Part shown: piece by piece, positions 37,137 through 44,698 of the stretch | How the letters are laid out: each line of letters opens with the position of its first letter | Numbering within the stretch: position 1 is the stretch's first letter | IMG/VR virus record: IMGVR_UViG_3300043395_000523 | Location: 1-44,698 of that record | DNA length: 44,698 nt | Source of the DNA: a virus | Reading direction: 5' to 3' (one strand) | Translations under genes and position numbers: made by a program | Notes under the pieces: model-generated | Told to the model about the DNA's origin: nothing | The model's database searches: none | The model's input: the letters and a program-made list of their open reading frames with translations, nothing else

Positions 37137-39425
37137 TTACGCTGAGAATGATGCTCCTGTTGGTAAGATGTTGAAATCTAATACGATAAATTCAGCCGTT
37201 TTAGTTGGTTGTAAGAAAATCTGACCAGCTAAGATGTTTCTATCGATTACATCAGGTGTGTTATTGCTCTCATCCATTACTACTCTAAACGCATATAAAC
37301 CTTGTCTTTGTTGAATTGCTTCTAAGTATGGATTTACTGTGTTTAAGAATCTTGAGCGTGTTGTTGCTGTATTTTGTTCGAACACTAAGTATCTTGATGT
37401 AGAAGCGATATACTTCTTAACCTTGATAAGTAATCTTCTTACGTTAATTCTATCTAATGCAGATGATTTTTCTTGTAAAGTCTTTTGACCAAATGCCACG
37501 ATACCCTCACCAGGGAAAGAAGCGATTGGATTTACTTTACCTTCATATAAGTCATCTCTTTCAGAGTGTGTTAATCTATTCAATACTGAAACTGCCCCAA
37601 CAATACCACCTCTATTCAAACCAGCTGGTGCGAACCATTCTGCTGCTGTAGCATCGTTTGCTGCGTATATTCCTGGCATCAATACTGATGGTGGAACTGC
37701 AGTTAATTTGTTTGTGTTTCTATCGATTGTTTTAACCCACGGGTAGTAAGTTCCAACATAGTTAGAATCTACTGAAGCTGCTTGGTCTGTTGCATCTGAA
37801 ATAGTTGCAGATTGACCAACTACATCACCGATGAAGAATACATCTTCTCTATTCTCACACATTTCAGTAATATAATCGAATACATAAGAGTGATATTGTC
37901 TAACAACACCAGGTGCTGCGATTAAGTTAATATCAAAATCATCAGGATTAGATACTGCGTTGATTGCTTTTACATAAGCAACTGAACCACTTGCAAGTGA
38001 ACCATTTAAGTTAAATCCTTGTGAATTACCTTCTGATAAATCACTTCCTTTATAGTTTACTCTTGTTGGAGTTACACCATCAAATCCACCTTGAAAACCT
38101 AATATGAATTGTCTTTTAGCAACATCGTTTGATGTACCTGCAACTAATGTTAATCCTAAATCTTCTAATGAGAATGCGGTATCAGTTGCTGCGTTTGCAG
38201 GGATTGGTTTTAAGTATTGTTTGTTGTTTATTTTAACTACTGCAGTTTCTAAATCAATACCAGAGAACTTAGTCGCTGATGAAGATGTGTTAGCTACTGA
38301 ACCAGTTGAATAAATTACTGATGGGATAGTACCTGTTGTTGTGTAGATTGGTGCATCGTATCCAGCGTGTCCAAAAGGACCAGCAATGATTGGGAATGTA
38401 CCATTTGCTTTAACTTCAACTCTTATAAACTTAGAACGATTAGCGTAATCACCAGTTTCGATTTGTTTACCATTTGCATCGATAGTCAATTGTCTATCAC
38501 CAATTACTTTAGCGATATAATTTGATGATGCAGGGTCTAAGTTTACATTATTATATGTTTCTAATACTATTTTCTTTTTGTCAGTATCACTAAAACCTCT
38601 AACTGTTACTGTGAATGTAGCGTAATCAGTTGCTGCTGATTCACCAGCTGCTTTTACATTTGAAATACCAATTTTATATTCAGTATTGTATGCAGAACCA
38701 TCACCTAACGTATGGAAACGGAAAAGGTCATGAGTTTCACCACTAATTGCTTGTGATTTAACCCACGGAGTAGTTGCGAATGTTACATCAGATGAAAAAT
38801 CTTGTGTTGGTAATTGTATAACTTTCACTACCGAACCAGATGTTAAATCAAATGATACTGCATCAGTTGCTGTTTTTTCAAAGTATGTGTAAGTATATGC
38901 ATTCTTAGTACCTTGTGCACTTTCACCAAACACATCAGATAAATCATTACCTGCTGCAGGGTCGATTGAAGCAGATTGGTTGTATCCTAAGTATGAACCA
39001 CTAATATGGAATGCAGATGCAGAAGGATTAGCAAATATTGCCGAACCAGTTAAACCTACATCTTCGTTATTTTCGTTGGTTACGTGTAATGTACCAATAA
39101 TTTTATTACCAGTTGCAGAACCGCTAACTGCGATTGCGATTGGAGCTACATGTGTATAACCACCGATATGTCCAACACGAACGATAGTTACTGTCCCTGC
39201 TTCTCTTAAATAATTTTGAACTGCGTACCCTGTATAGTATGTTCCATCAGGTGTACCGAATATTTCCTCAAATTCTGATTGTGTATTAACCACAGTTGGT
39301 AAGAACGCCGGTCCTTTAGCAAAAGGTCCTACTATTGCTGCTCCTATTTCTCCAATTCCCTGTGCTAAGAATGAAAGGTCATTTTCTCTTGTGAATACAC
39401 CAGGTGATACAATCTTTTCTGCCAT
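37137..39425 (-). CDS. Tail sheath protein (T4 gp18-like)
   Basis: 762 residues. SPGVFTRENDLSFLAQG at the start and the ending FLQPTKTAEFIVLDFNILPTGASF are hallmarks of contractile sheath proteins; in between lie VNPIASFPGEGIVAFGQKTL and LIKVKKYIASTSRYLVFEQN, the conserved C-terminal domain that holds sheath subunits together by strand exchange. The central region (about 115-500) is a variable insertion, as usual for surface domains. The protein contracts to drive the tube through the cell envelope. A late-type promoter L2 and AGGAG ribosome site precede it. Confidence 0.96.
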   Translation of the reverse strand: MAEKIVSPGVFTRENDLSFLAQGIGEIGAAIVGPFAKGPAFLPTVVNTQSEFEEIFGTPDGTYYTGYAVQNYLREAGTVTIVRVGHIGGYTHVAPIAIAVSGSATGNKIIGTLHVTNENNEDVGLTGSAIFANPSASAFHISGSYLGYNQSASIDPAAGNDLSDVFGESAQGTKNAYTYTYFEKTATDAVSFDLTSGSVVKVIQLPTQDFSSDVTFATTPWVKSQAISGETHDLFRFHTLGDGSAYNTEYKIGISNVKAAGESAATDYATFTVTVRGFSDTDKKKIVLETYNNVNLDPASSNYIAKVIGDRQLTIDANGKQIETGDYANRSKFIRVEVKANGTFPIIAGPFGHAGYDAPIYTTTGTIPSVIYSTGSVANTSSSATKFSGIDLETAVVKINNKQYLKPIPANAATDTAFSLEDLGLTLVAGTSNDVAKRQFILGFQGGFDGVTPTRVNYKGSDLSEGNSQGFNLNGSLASGSVAYVKAINAVSNPDDFDINLIAAPGVVRQYHSYVFDYITEMCENREDVFFIGDVVGQSATISDATDQAASVDSNYVGTYYPWVKTIDRNTNKLTAVPPSVLMPGIYAANDATAAEWFAPAGLNRGGIVGAVSVLNRLTHSERDDLYEGKVNPIASFPGEGIVAFGQKTLQEKSSALDRINVRRLLIKVKKYIASTSRYLVFEQNTATTRSRFLNTVNPYLEAIQQRQGLYAFRVVMDESNNTPDVIDRNILAGQIFLQPTKTAEFIVLDFNILPTGASFSA

Positions 39426-39460
39426 TTTGTTTACTCCTAATTAAAGTTTTGTAATGATAC

Positions 39461-39474
39461 ACATATAAGTATAA
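39461..39474 (-). promoter_or_regulatory. ATAYTTAT-class promoter candidate L2 (before tail sheath)
   Basis: Minus strand TTATACTTATATGT, 36 nt before the sheath ATG at 39425, with AGGAG shortly before the start. Confidence 0.45.
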
Positions 39475-39520
39475 ATTACTTTTTGTAAAGTATTATTTTT
39501 TATTACGCGTAACTATGATA

Positions 39521-39790
39521 TTATTTTTGAATTGGGGTGAATATTCCAGTATTTGGGTCATAATCACCATCTCCGTACTTTTCATTTAACGATTTGAATA
39601 TTGAATCTTCTTTTACAACTAATTCTTTATATTTTGATAATAAAGTGGCTTCAGTTGATTCTAATTCTTCTAAACGTTTTGTTTTTTCAATTTGTAGTTG
39701 TCCTAATTGTGTAAAAACTGAACCTACCTCAAATCGTAAATCATTGATTTCTTTGATTTCTTCTTCCGTAAACTTAATTTGTTCTTCCAT
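39521..39790 (-). CDS. Coiled-coil protein before sheath gene (89 aa)
   Basis: Almost entirely a charged heptad-patterned helix (FTEEEIKEINDLRFEVG, LGQLQIEKTKRLEELESTE, LLSKYKELVVKED), ending YGDGDYDPNTGIFTP. The coiled coil suggests oligomerisation or a structural or scaffold role. Small coiled-coil proteins of this type occur in T4-like phages without known function. It has its own late-type promoter L1. Confidence 0.68.
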   Translation of the reverse strand: MEEQIKFTEEEIKEINDLRFEVGSVFTQLGQLQIEKTKRLEELESTEATLLSKYKELVVKEDSIFKSLNEKYGDGDYDPNTGIFTPIQK

Positions 39791-39820
39791 TTTGATATAT
39801 TATTTTGTTTTTAATAATTG

Positions 39821-39834
39821 TATATATAAATATA
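39821..39834 (-). promoter_or_regulatory. ATAYTTAT-class promoter candidate L1
   Basis: Minus strand TATATTTATATATA, about 31 nt before the ATG at 39790 and between two convergent-free gene ends. Confidence 0.48.
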
Positions 39835-39859
39835 TCAAAAGTTCGGAAACGTAAAATTA

Positions 39860-41131
39860 TTATCTAGTAAATGTTAAAGTTGTAGACCAGTTACTTTTAA
39901 GACCTTGGTCAATTGCTCTTACTCTACAATACCATGTTCCCGCAGATAATAAGGTATTTACCTCTAATCCAGTCGTACTCCATTCAGTATAATCGATTGT
40001 TAAAGTTCCAAATCCACTACTACTTGATATTTGAACATCATATGCTGTAATACCAGTTGTACCTACTGATGATGGTGCTGTCCAATCGATACGAGGTGAT
40101 GAATATGTTAATGCTGTTGGTGCTGCTGGAGCTCCAAAATCAGTAAATGAGTTTCCACCCTTATTGTGGGTAATATATCCGTTTACTAAGTAAGTATCGT
40201 TTTCTTCAACGTCAATTGAAACAATTTCAGTTGTTTCATTTTCTATTACAACCGATGTAACATCAATTTCTTCAATACCACTATCAGATGCTTTAATTAA
40301 TTTATCACCAACTTCTAATAAAAATACTTGTTTAAATTTATATTGTCCAGATTGTAAATCTTTAACTAATAAAGGGTGTTCGGATGTTGCTGTGATTTGT
40401 CCGTTATTAATACTATAATATTTACCTGTAAATGAATATACTACACCTACAACTGTTACATCTTTTTCAGTTGCATCTAATGTAGATGTTTGCCAATCAT
40501 AAAAATTATAATCAGATTCTAATCCTAATCCGTTAAGTGAATATCCTTTTAATACATCTCCTTCTTCAATCATTCCCACTTCTTTTATAGTTCCATCAGC
40601 CATCATAATTGGTGAATCAGATGTTAAACAAAGTGCTACGGAGTTACCATCGTATGAATCTACGGAATAAACTGTTTTATCTTTGTTTGTGTTATATCCA
40701 GTTGCGTGGTCATTAAATCCATCGTTAAATACACATCTAATTGTATGTGATTGAACTGATTGTAATACTGTTTGTGCAGAAGGTGCTTGTGGATTCATTG
40801 TTCCAACACTAAATGTACATGATATACCACTATTAGTTCCTACTGATAAATAAGAACCTGCAGGTACGCTCCAAGTGAAATTTCCTGCTCTGCCACTAAT
40901 TCTACTAAAATTAGCACCATCACCACTAACACCTAATGTATAAGTTTCACTAGTCCCTTCTACTGCGTAAGTATATCCACTAAGAGAACCAACTGAATCA
41001 ATAGCAAATGAAGACATTGCAATTGGACCAGTTGTATTACCTTTTGCTGCAGATAAAGATTTTGTACTTTGTCCTGTAGCAGATGCTAAACCATTTAAAC
41101 TTAATGTATTTCCAGATGTTAATGTTGCCAT
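39860..41131 (-). CDS. Virion-type protein with embedded Hint (intein-like) domain and fibronectin III-like domain
   Basis: 423 residues in three parts. Residues 1-167 are a beta-rich, Ser/Gly/Thr-rich region of fibre type. Residues 168-323 form a Hint domain: Cys168 begins block A (CLTSDSPIMMADGT), Thr249-His252 is the block B TxxH (ATSEHPLLV), and the end is YLVNGYITHN with His322-Asn323. The residue after Asn is Lys324 (KGG), not Cys, Ser or Thr, so normal protein splicing should not occur; bacterial intein-like domains of this kind cleave or cross-link instead. Residues 333-423 resemble a fibronectin type III domain (APAAPTALTYSS...IDWTAP, ITAYDVQISSS, GTWYCRVRAID). The protein lies between fibre genes and sheath, so it is probably a virion surface protein (inference). 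Confidence 0.85.
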   Translation of the reverse strand: MATLTSGNTLSLNGLASATGQSTKSLSAAKGNTTGPIAMSSFAIDSVGSLSGYTYAVEGTSETYTLGVSGDGANFSRISGRAGNFTWSVPAGSYLSVGTNSGISCTFSVGTMNPQAPSAQTVLQSVQSHTIRCVFNDGFNDHATGYNTNKDKTVYSVDSYDGNSVALCLTSDSPIMMADGTIKEVGMIEEGDVLKGYSLNGLGLESDYNFYDWQTSTLDATEKDVTVVGVVYSFTGKYYSINNGQITATSEHPLLVKDLQSGQYKFKQVFLLEVGDKLIKASDSGIEEIDVTSVVIENETTEIVSIDVEENDTYLVNGYITHNKGGNSFTDFGAPAAPTALTYSSPRIDWTAPSSVGTTGITAYDVQISSSSGFGTLTIDYTEWSTTGLEVNTLLSAGTWYCRVRAIDQGLKSNWSTTLTFTR

Positions 41132-41140
41132 ATTTTTTTC

Positions 41141-42139
41141 CTATATGTTATAAATATCTAATAAAGATTGAATCCATTGTTCTTTATTAGTATAACGTTC
41201 TTTCATAAAATCTTTTATCTTATTAAACCAAAATAATTTTGTTTCGTAAGATTGCGTGATAATCTCACTATAAATATCATTAAATTCCTTTTTAGATGAA
41301 GCACGATATGGATAATCAAAATCTTTACACCATGTCTTATGAATTATTGGTAATTTACCCCTATCTACTGCTTCAAATATAGAATAACCAAATGGTTCGG
41401 ATGTAAATGCAGAATGAGATATTCCCCAATTCATATTATAAAATTTATCTTTAAAATCCGAATCGTAATGATATATTTTAGATTTTGATAAATCTAATTT
41501 TACCCCTTGTTTCCAAAATAAATTAAATTCTACTGAATTTGTAAATATTAGAGATTTTAACCCATCTAAGTAATGTGGATTTTTTCTACCCTCACATCTT
41601 GACGCAAATCCTATTTTATTTGATTCTGAAAGAGGTAGATTGTGTGTAAATTCGTAAAAATTTGGTATATTTTTATTAGGAAACAAAATATCATATAATC
41701 CTACCCAAATAGTATGTTTTGACCACTTATTTACCTCTTTTTCCCACTCTGAACTTAAATAAGGATGCCAACCTAATGATGCATCAGTTAGAACTTGCGA
41801 TTTTAGGATATGGTCTACTGAATTATGTAATATGTTTGAATGAATTTTGTCTTTGTTATCTACAATACACTTCATAGGTGTATAATGTCCATGTAAAATG
41901 TTGATTCTTCTTGCACCTTTACATAATTCCTCAAATTTTTGGATATCCTCACCATGCCAGTAAGTTTCTATTGGAAATTGATAATCTTCATGTCCTTTTG
42001 GTTTGTTTCTATGAATTAGAAGAATTGGCTTCACATCTAATTTAGGTGCAACCAATTTCATCCATAAATTTACCCAAATATCAGAACCTGCATTTACCCA
42101 CGGACCTCCTCCAGTGGTATAATAAACATCGTAAACCAT
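41141..42139 (-). CDS. Glycosyltransferase (GT-B type, family 4-like)
   Basis: 332 residues, cytoplasmic, without membrane segment. The C-terminal half has the signatures of GT-B retaining transferases: IGFASRCEGRKNPHYLDGL with the basic residues that hold the nucleotide-sugar phosphate, and SEPFGYSIFEAVDRGKLPII containing the E-x7-E motif for sugar-nucleotide binding. The N-terminal half (YDVYYTTGGGPWVNAGSDIW, INILHGHYTP) is the acceptor domain. It is embedded between fibre genes, 9 nt above the Hint gene and 16 nt below the LamG-FReD gene. Plausible targets are virion proteins or host glycans; DNA modification is less likely from place. Confidence 0.83.
   Translation of the reverse strand: MVYDVYYTTGGGPWVNAGSDIWVNLWMKLVAPKLDVKPILLIHRNKPKGHEDYQFPIETYWHGEDIQKFEELCKGARRINILHGHYTPMKCIVDNKDKIHSNILHNSVDHILKSQVLTDASLGWHPYLSSEWEKEVNKWSKHTIWVGLYDILFPNKNIPNFYEFTHNLPLSESNKIGFASRCEGRKNPHYLDGLKSLIFTNSVEFNLFWKQGVKLDLSKSKIYHYDSDFKDKFYNMNWGISHSAFTSEPFGYSIFEAVDRGKLPIIHKTWCKDFDYPYRASSKKEFNDIYSEIITQSYETKLFWFNKIKDFMKERYTNKEQWIQSLLDIYNI
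41148..41160 (-). promoter_or_regulatory. ATAYTTAT-class promoter candidate L9 (before Hint-domain gene)
   Basis: Minus strand TAGATATTTATAA, 17 nt before the ATG at 41131, overlapping the end of the glycosyltransferase gene, followed by AGGA. Confidence 0.4.
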
Positions 42140-42155
42140 TTATTTTATTATTTTA

Positions 42156-43814
42156 TTATCTAATATACACCTCAACTCGTGCACTTCTATTAATACCAGT
42201 AGTATCTTGACAACACCCAATCATATCACCACCTGAATAATTTCCATATCTACTATCCATACCAATACCACCACTCACATCATCCGAACCTCTATATGGT
42301 CCAACTGCCAACGTAGCTGGAGATGAATATAAACCCTCACCATTTTCATTCCAACCAAATCCCCATCTTACTTTAGCATCAGATGCTCCAAAATATAATG
42401 GGTTATTTCTAAAATTAAATCCATAAAATCTAATATCTACCTGACTTGAGAATACCCCACTTGCCCAACCACTAAAAGTTTTTGCATCTTTAATAAAATA
42501 TCCACCATAAGACCCACCATCACCACTTTCAAATGTACCTGCATTACTAAAAAAATCTACCAAATTTGTTCTCGCAGAACTTCTACCACTATTGAAACTT
42601 TTTTCTAACCAAGTCCATACACCAACACCGGATATACTACCACCTGCACCAATATCAGGCCATCTTGCCATTAAATCCGAACCCTCAAAGTAATTAAATG
42701 CATCATATTTTGCATCACCATCATCTAAATGTAAATTTGTAGGATTTAATGTATTTCTTGTTGTCCAATAACTGGCACCATAATTAAATGTAGTTCCTCT
42801 TGTTGCTTTCATAGTCAACATCCATCCACCACCATCATATGCACTATCCATAATACAATATGTTTTACTTGCACCTGCTGTTGGTAAATTTATATAATAC
42901 ACCCCATCTGGCGCATTTGAATTCATTGCTTTAATAGTTGCTGCTGAATCTGCAGGGTTGAATGCAGAACCCAAAGGTGCATCTACTCCATATCTTCCTC
43001 TTTGTTCATTAAAGACATTTCCAATTTCTTCATCACTTAATGCTCTATTATAAACCATTACTGCACCCAAATATCCAATTAATAATTCACCATCATTTCC
43101 TTCACCAAATCTTAAAGTTTCAGTATTTGTAGTAGAACTAACTGTTCCGGTTACATACGAACAACGAATCGTATTAATAAATGTTGCTTTTGATGAACCA
43201 TCATGTCTAATTACAACGTGTTGCCATTTGCTACCTTCTATTGAACTAGCAGGAGTATTTATTGGGCCTAATGAGTAATTGGTTTCATAGTGTATGTATT
43301 TACTTGGACTATTTAAAGTTGCCGCATATTGTTGTGAGTTTCCTTTACTGATTAATCCATGCCAAGTTCCACCACCTAATGATGGATTTACCCAAATTAA
43401 TGCAGTATATTGTTGAGTAGATGTAAAATCCAATGAACTATGATGTGCAACGTTTGCTCGAGCAGTTCCATCAAAATATAATGAACCACCACTATTTGTA
43501 TTAAAAGTTACACCGGATGCAGGTAAGGTTAAATTATTAGAATTGCCGGATAAATCCGTTAAAGTTGTTCCATTACCACTATAACATTGTGGATTTCCGG
43601 CATCTATAAAACATACTAATCCAGATGTACTATATCTTTCACTTTTCTTTTGTGCACTTATCCACTTACTACCATCATATACTTCCGTTTCCGAACGTGA
43701 AGAATTATATCTTAACATACCAGTAGTTGGAGATGGTCTTTGTGTACCAGTTCCAGATGGCAATGCAATATACCCTGAATTACTTGTTATTTGTGTATTT
43801 TTAAGTGTTGCCAT
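42156..43814 (-). CDS. Fibre protein with LamG-like and fibrinogen-like domains
   Basis: 552 residues. N-terminal ~55 residues share a motif (MATLKN, GYIxLPxG, RPS, LRYN) with the next fibre gene, probably the virion attachment part. Residues ~62-275 are a LamG/concanavalin-like beta sandwich (SLYFDGTARANVAHHSSLDF, then TALIWVNP, WQHVVIRHDG, GYLGAVMVYNRALSDEEI). Residues ~285-552 match a fibrinogen-related domain: DGVYYINLPTAGASKTYCIM, YDGGGWMLTMKAT and a long C-terminal part with CCQDT. Such domains bind sugars in other proteins, so this is probably a host glycan adhesin. Its gene is 1 nt from the preceding fibre gene and followed by the glycosyltransferase. Confidence 0.83.
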   Translation of the reverse strand: MATLKNTQITSNSGYIALPSGTGTQRPSPTTGMLRYNSSRSETEVYDGSKWISAQKKSERYSTSGLVCFIDAGNPQCYSGNGTTLTDLSGNSNNLTLPASGVTFNTNSGGSLYFDGTARANVAHHSSLDFTSTQQYTALIWVNPSLGGGTWHGLISKGNSQQYAATLNSPSKYIHYETNYSLGPINTPASSIEGSKWQHVVIRHDGSSKATFINTIRCSYVTGTVSSTTNTETLRFGEGNDGELLIGYLGAVMVYNRALSDEEIGNVFNEQRGRYGVDAPLGSAFNPADSAATIKAMNSNAPDGVYYINLPTAGASKTYCIMDSAYDGGGWMLTMKATRGTTFNYGASYWTTRNTLNPTNLHLDDGDAKYDAFNYFEGSDLMARWPDIGAGGSISGVGVWTWLEKSFNSGRSSARTNLVDFFSNAGTFESGDGGSYGGYFIKDAKTFSGWASGVFSSQVDIRFYGFNFRNNPLYFGASDAKVRWGFGWNENGEGLYSSPATLAVGPYRGSDDVSGGIGMDSRYGNYSGGDMIGCCQDTTGINRSARVEVYIR

Positions 43815-43815
43815 A

Positions 43816-44523
43816 TTATCTTATCCATAATTGAACGTGTGAAAGATATTCCGCTTCATCGGCTTGTGCTTGGTCTGCACCTAATACATGTCTTGCTGTA
43901 AATGATGTAGATGTATGGTCATAATACCCACTATCAAAAACTACATAACCATCTTTATTATATGCTCCATTTGCCCATGGTCTATAAGTATATGATTTTG
44001 GGCCACTCCATGTTGCAGTTGCACCTGATTGTAATACGGAAGTTGCTGGGTCACTATTATATGTTTTTGTAAATCTCCAAAATTCAGTTTCAGTTCCGGA
44101 TGAATTCATTAAATATAAATTATTTGTTTCTGTATCCAATGAATCAACTAAGTGCCAAAATACAACATATCTAACTTGAGTGTGAGTTGGAATTGAATTT
44201 AATGTTAGTGTATATGTTGCGGGACCAGTGGACCAACCATGTGCAGATACATGTCCTAACCCACCAAAATTTAACATTGAATATGTTGTGGTATTATTCC
44301 AGTTTGCTGTATATGAACTAGCATCTCTACCTTCATAATAATATAAATAACTTTCATTTCGTTGTGCGGGGTTTACCCAACTACCTACATATATTTCTGG
44401 TCTATTTAATGTTGTATTATATCTTAAATAACCATTAGATGCAGATGGTCTTTCAGCGGTACTTCCAGTAGGTAATCCGATGTATCCAGTATCATTTATT
44501 ATTAAATTTTTAAGTGTAGCCAT
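43816..44523 (-). CDS. Fibre/adhesin protein (235 aa)
   Basis: Same N-terminal attachment motif as its neighbour (MATLKN, GYIGLPTG, RPSASNGYLRYN), followed by a beta-rich domain unlike LamG or the fibrinogen fold (THTQVRYVVFWHLVDSL, TEFWRFTKTYN, GYVVFDSGYYDHTS) and ending EYLSHVQLWIR. Likely a small tip or side fibre binding protein; the domain is not recognised. The ATG overlaps the previous stop (TAATG), indicating coupled translation of consecutive fibre genes. Confidence 0.72.
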   Translation of the reverse strand: MATLKNLIINDTGYIGLPTGSTAERPSASNGYLRYNTTLNRPEIYVGSWVNPAQRNESYLYYYEGRDASSYTANWNNTTTYSMLNFGGLGHVSAHGWSTGPATYTLTLNSIPTHTQVRYVVFWHLVDSLDTETNNLYLMNSSGTETEFWRFTKTYNSDPATSVLQSGATATWSGPKSYTYRPWANGAYNKDGYVVFDSGYYDHTSTSFTARHVLGADQAQADEAEYLSHVQLWIR

Positions 44524-44698
44524 TATAAATTATATCTACTTCTTTGTGCGTTAAAATTTTGTAATACATCATTAGAAGATAATACTGTATTATATCCTCT
44601 AGCAATTGAAATTCTACCTTGCATATTTGCTAATGCTCCACTATAAATACTACCTATATTAAATTGTCCAGAACCTGCATATGCTGCAGTTCCTGTTG
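44523..44698 (-). CDS. End of a LamG-type fibre protein (partial, N-terminus outside window)
   Basis: The last 57 codons of a gene entering from the window edge. The sequence FNIGSIYSGALANMQGRISI followed by ARGYNTVLSSNDVLQNFN and RSRYNL is the typical last strands and helix of phage LamG/concanavalin-like domains (compare YNRALSDEEIGNVFNEQRGRY in the neighbour). Its stop overlaps the next ATG as TAATG. Confidence 0.72.
   Translation of the reverse strand, partial: TGTAAYAGSGQFNIGSIYSGALANMQGRISIARGYNTVLSSNDVLQNFNAQRSRYNL

Noticed and set aside
39503-39512. 10-bp palindrome TTACGCGTAA
   Set aside because: Short, isolated and not repeated; no evidence for an operator or attachment site.
39860-41131. 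Classical splicing intein with homing endonuclease
   Set aside because: The Hint part is only 156 residues, has no LAGLIDADG or HNH insert, and the residue after Asn is Lys, so standard splicing is not expected.
42156-44698. Diversity-generating retroelement target
   Set aside because: Adhesin genes would be candidates, but no reverse transcriptase or template repeat is visible in the window.
1-44698. tRNA or other structural RNA genes
   Set aside because: Reading through the gaps showed none; they are nearly all shorter than 170 nt and filled with promoters or terminators. A dedicated covariance search was not possible.

Overview
The window is part of an AT-rich genome of a contractile-tailed, T4-like (myovirus-type) bacteriophage whose host is very probably a member of the Bacteroidota. 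Tail sheath, tail tube, tape measure, baseplate hub, gp53-like and gp48/54-like proteins, and a UvsX/gp32/gp41-like replication set, show that it is a phage. The host call rests on eight promoters of the Bacteroidota type (TTTG, spacer, TAnnTTTG-like box), a Bacteroidota-style Hc1/histone H1-like protein, and secretion and lipoprotein signals typical of that phylum. Every convincing gene lies on the minus strand, so transcription runs from high to low coordinates. Coding density is very high and no stretch over 300 bases lacks a gene.

Layout in transcription order. 44698-39860: adhesin and fibre genes (the end of a LamG-like protein, two paralogous fibres, a LamG plus fibrinogen-like protein, a glycosyltransferase, and a virion-type protein carrying an embedded Hint/intein-like domain). 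39790-26813: tail module (coiled-coil protein, sheath, tube, a gp26-like assembly protein with an apparent +1 frameshift extension, a small protein, tape measure, gp48/54-like protein, gp53-like LysM protein, large hub-like protein, small structural candidate). 26752-25267: a PhyH-type dioxygenase overlapping an SGNH hydrolase. 25069-20633: about ten small accessory genes (zinc ribbon, SWIM finger and unknowns) and a compact family A DNA polymerase. 20601-13077: a secreted NucA-like nuclease, two very large repetitive tail fibre proteins and a glycine-rich adhesin. 13024-10129: a large unknown protein, a small unknown and a tiny lipoprotein. 10035-4883: Nmad1-like protein, ssDNA-binding protein, RecA/UvsX recombinase, FEN-type 5' nuclease, a 56-residue CxxC protein and replicative helicase. 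4719-1267: histone H1-like protein, class I ribonucleotide reductase (NrdB, NrdA), thioredoxin and a small HTH protein. 1210 to the window edge: a DNA methyltransferase.

How it fits together. Helicase, recombinase, SSB, 5' nuclease and polymerase form the replication and recombination machinery, fed with dNTPs by NrdA/NrdB and thioredoxin. The methyltransferase and Nmad1-like protein suggest DNA modification. Two recurring sequence classes suggest temporal control. One is TTTG-N20-TATATTTG-like, exact in spacing, before replication and accessory genes. The other is an ATAYTTAT core without the TTTG element, 7-36 nt before mostly structural genes. Three strong intrinsic terminators lie in the tail and accessory region. 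The most notable observations are the probable +1 recoding site in the tail chaperone position, the Hint domain in a fibre-type protein, the two-class promoter architecture, and the signal-peptide-bearing nuclease inside the fibre cluster.
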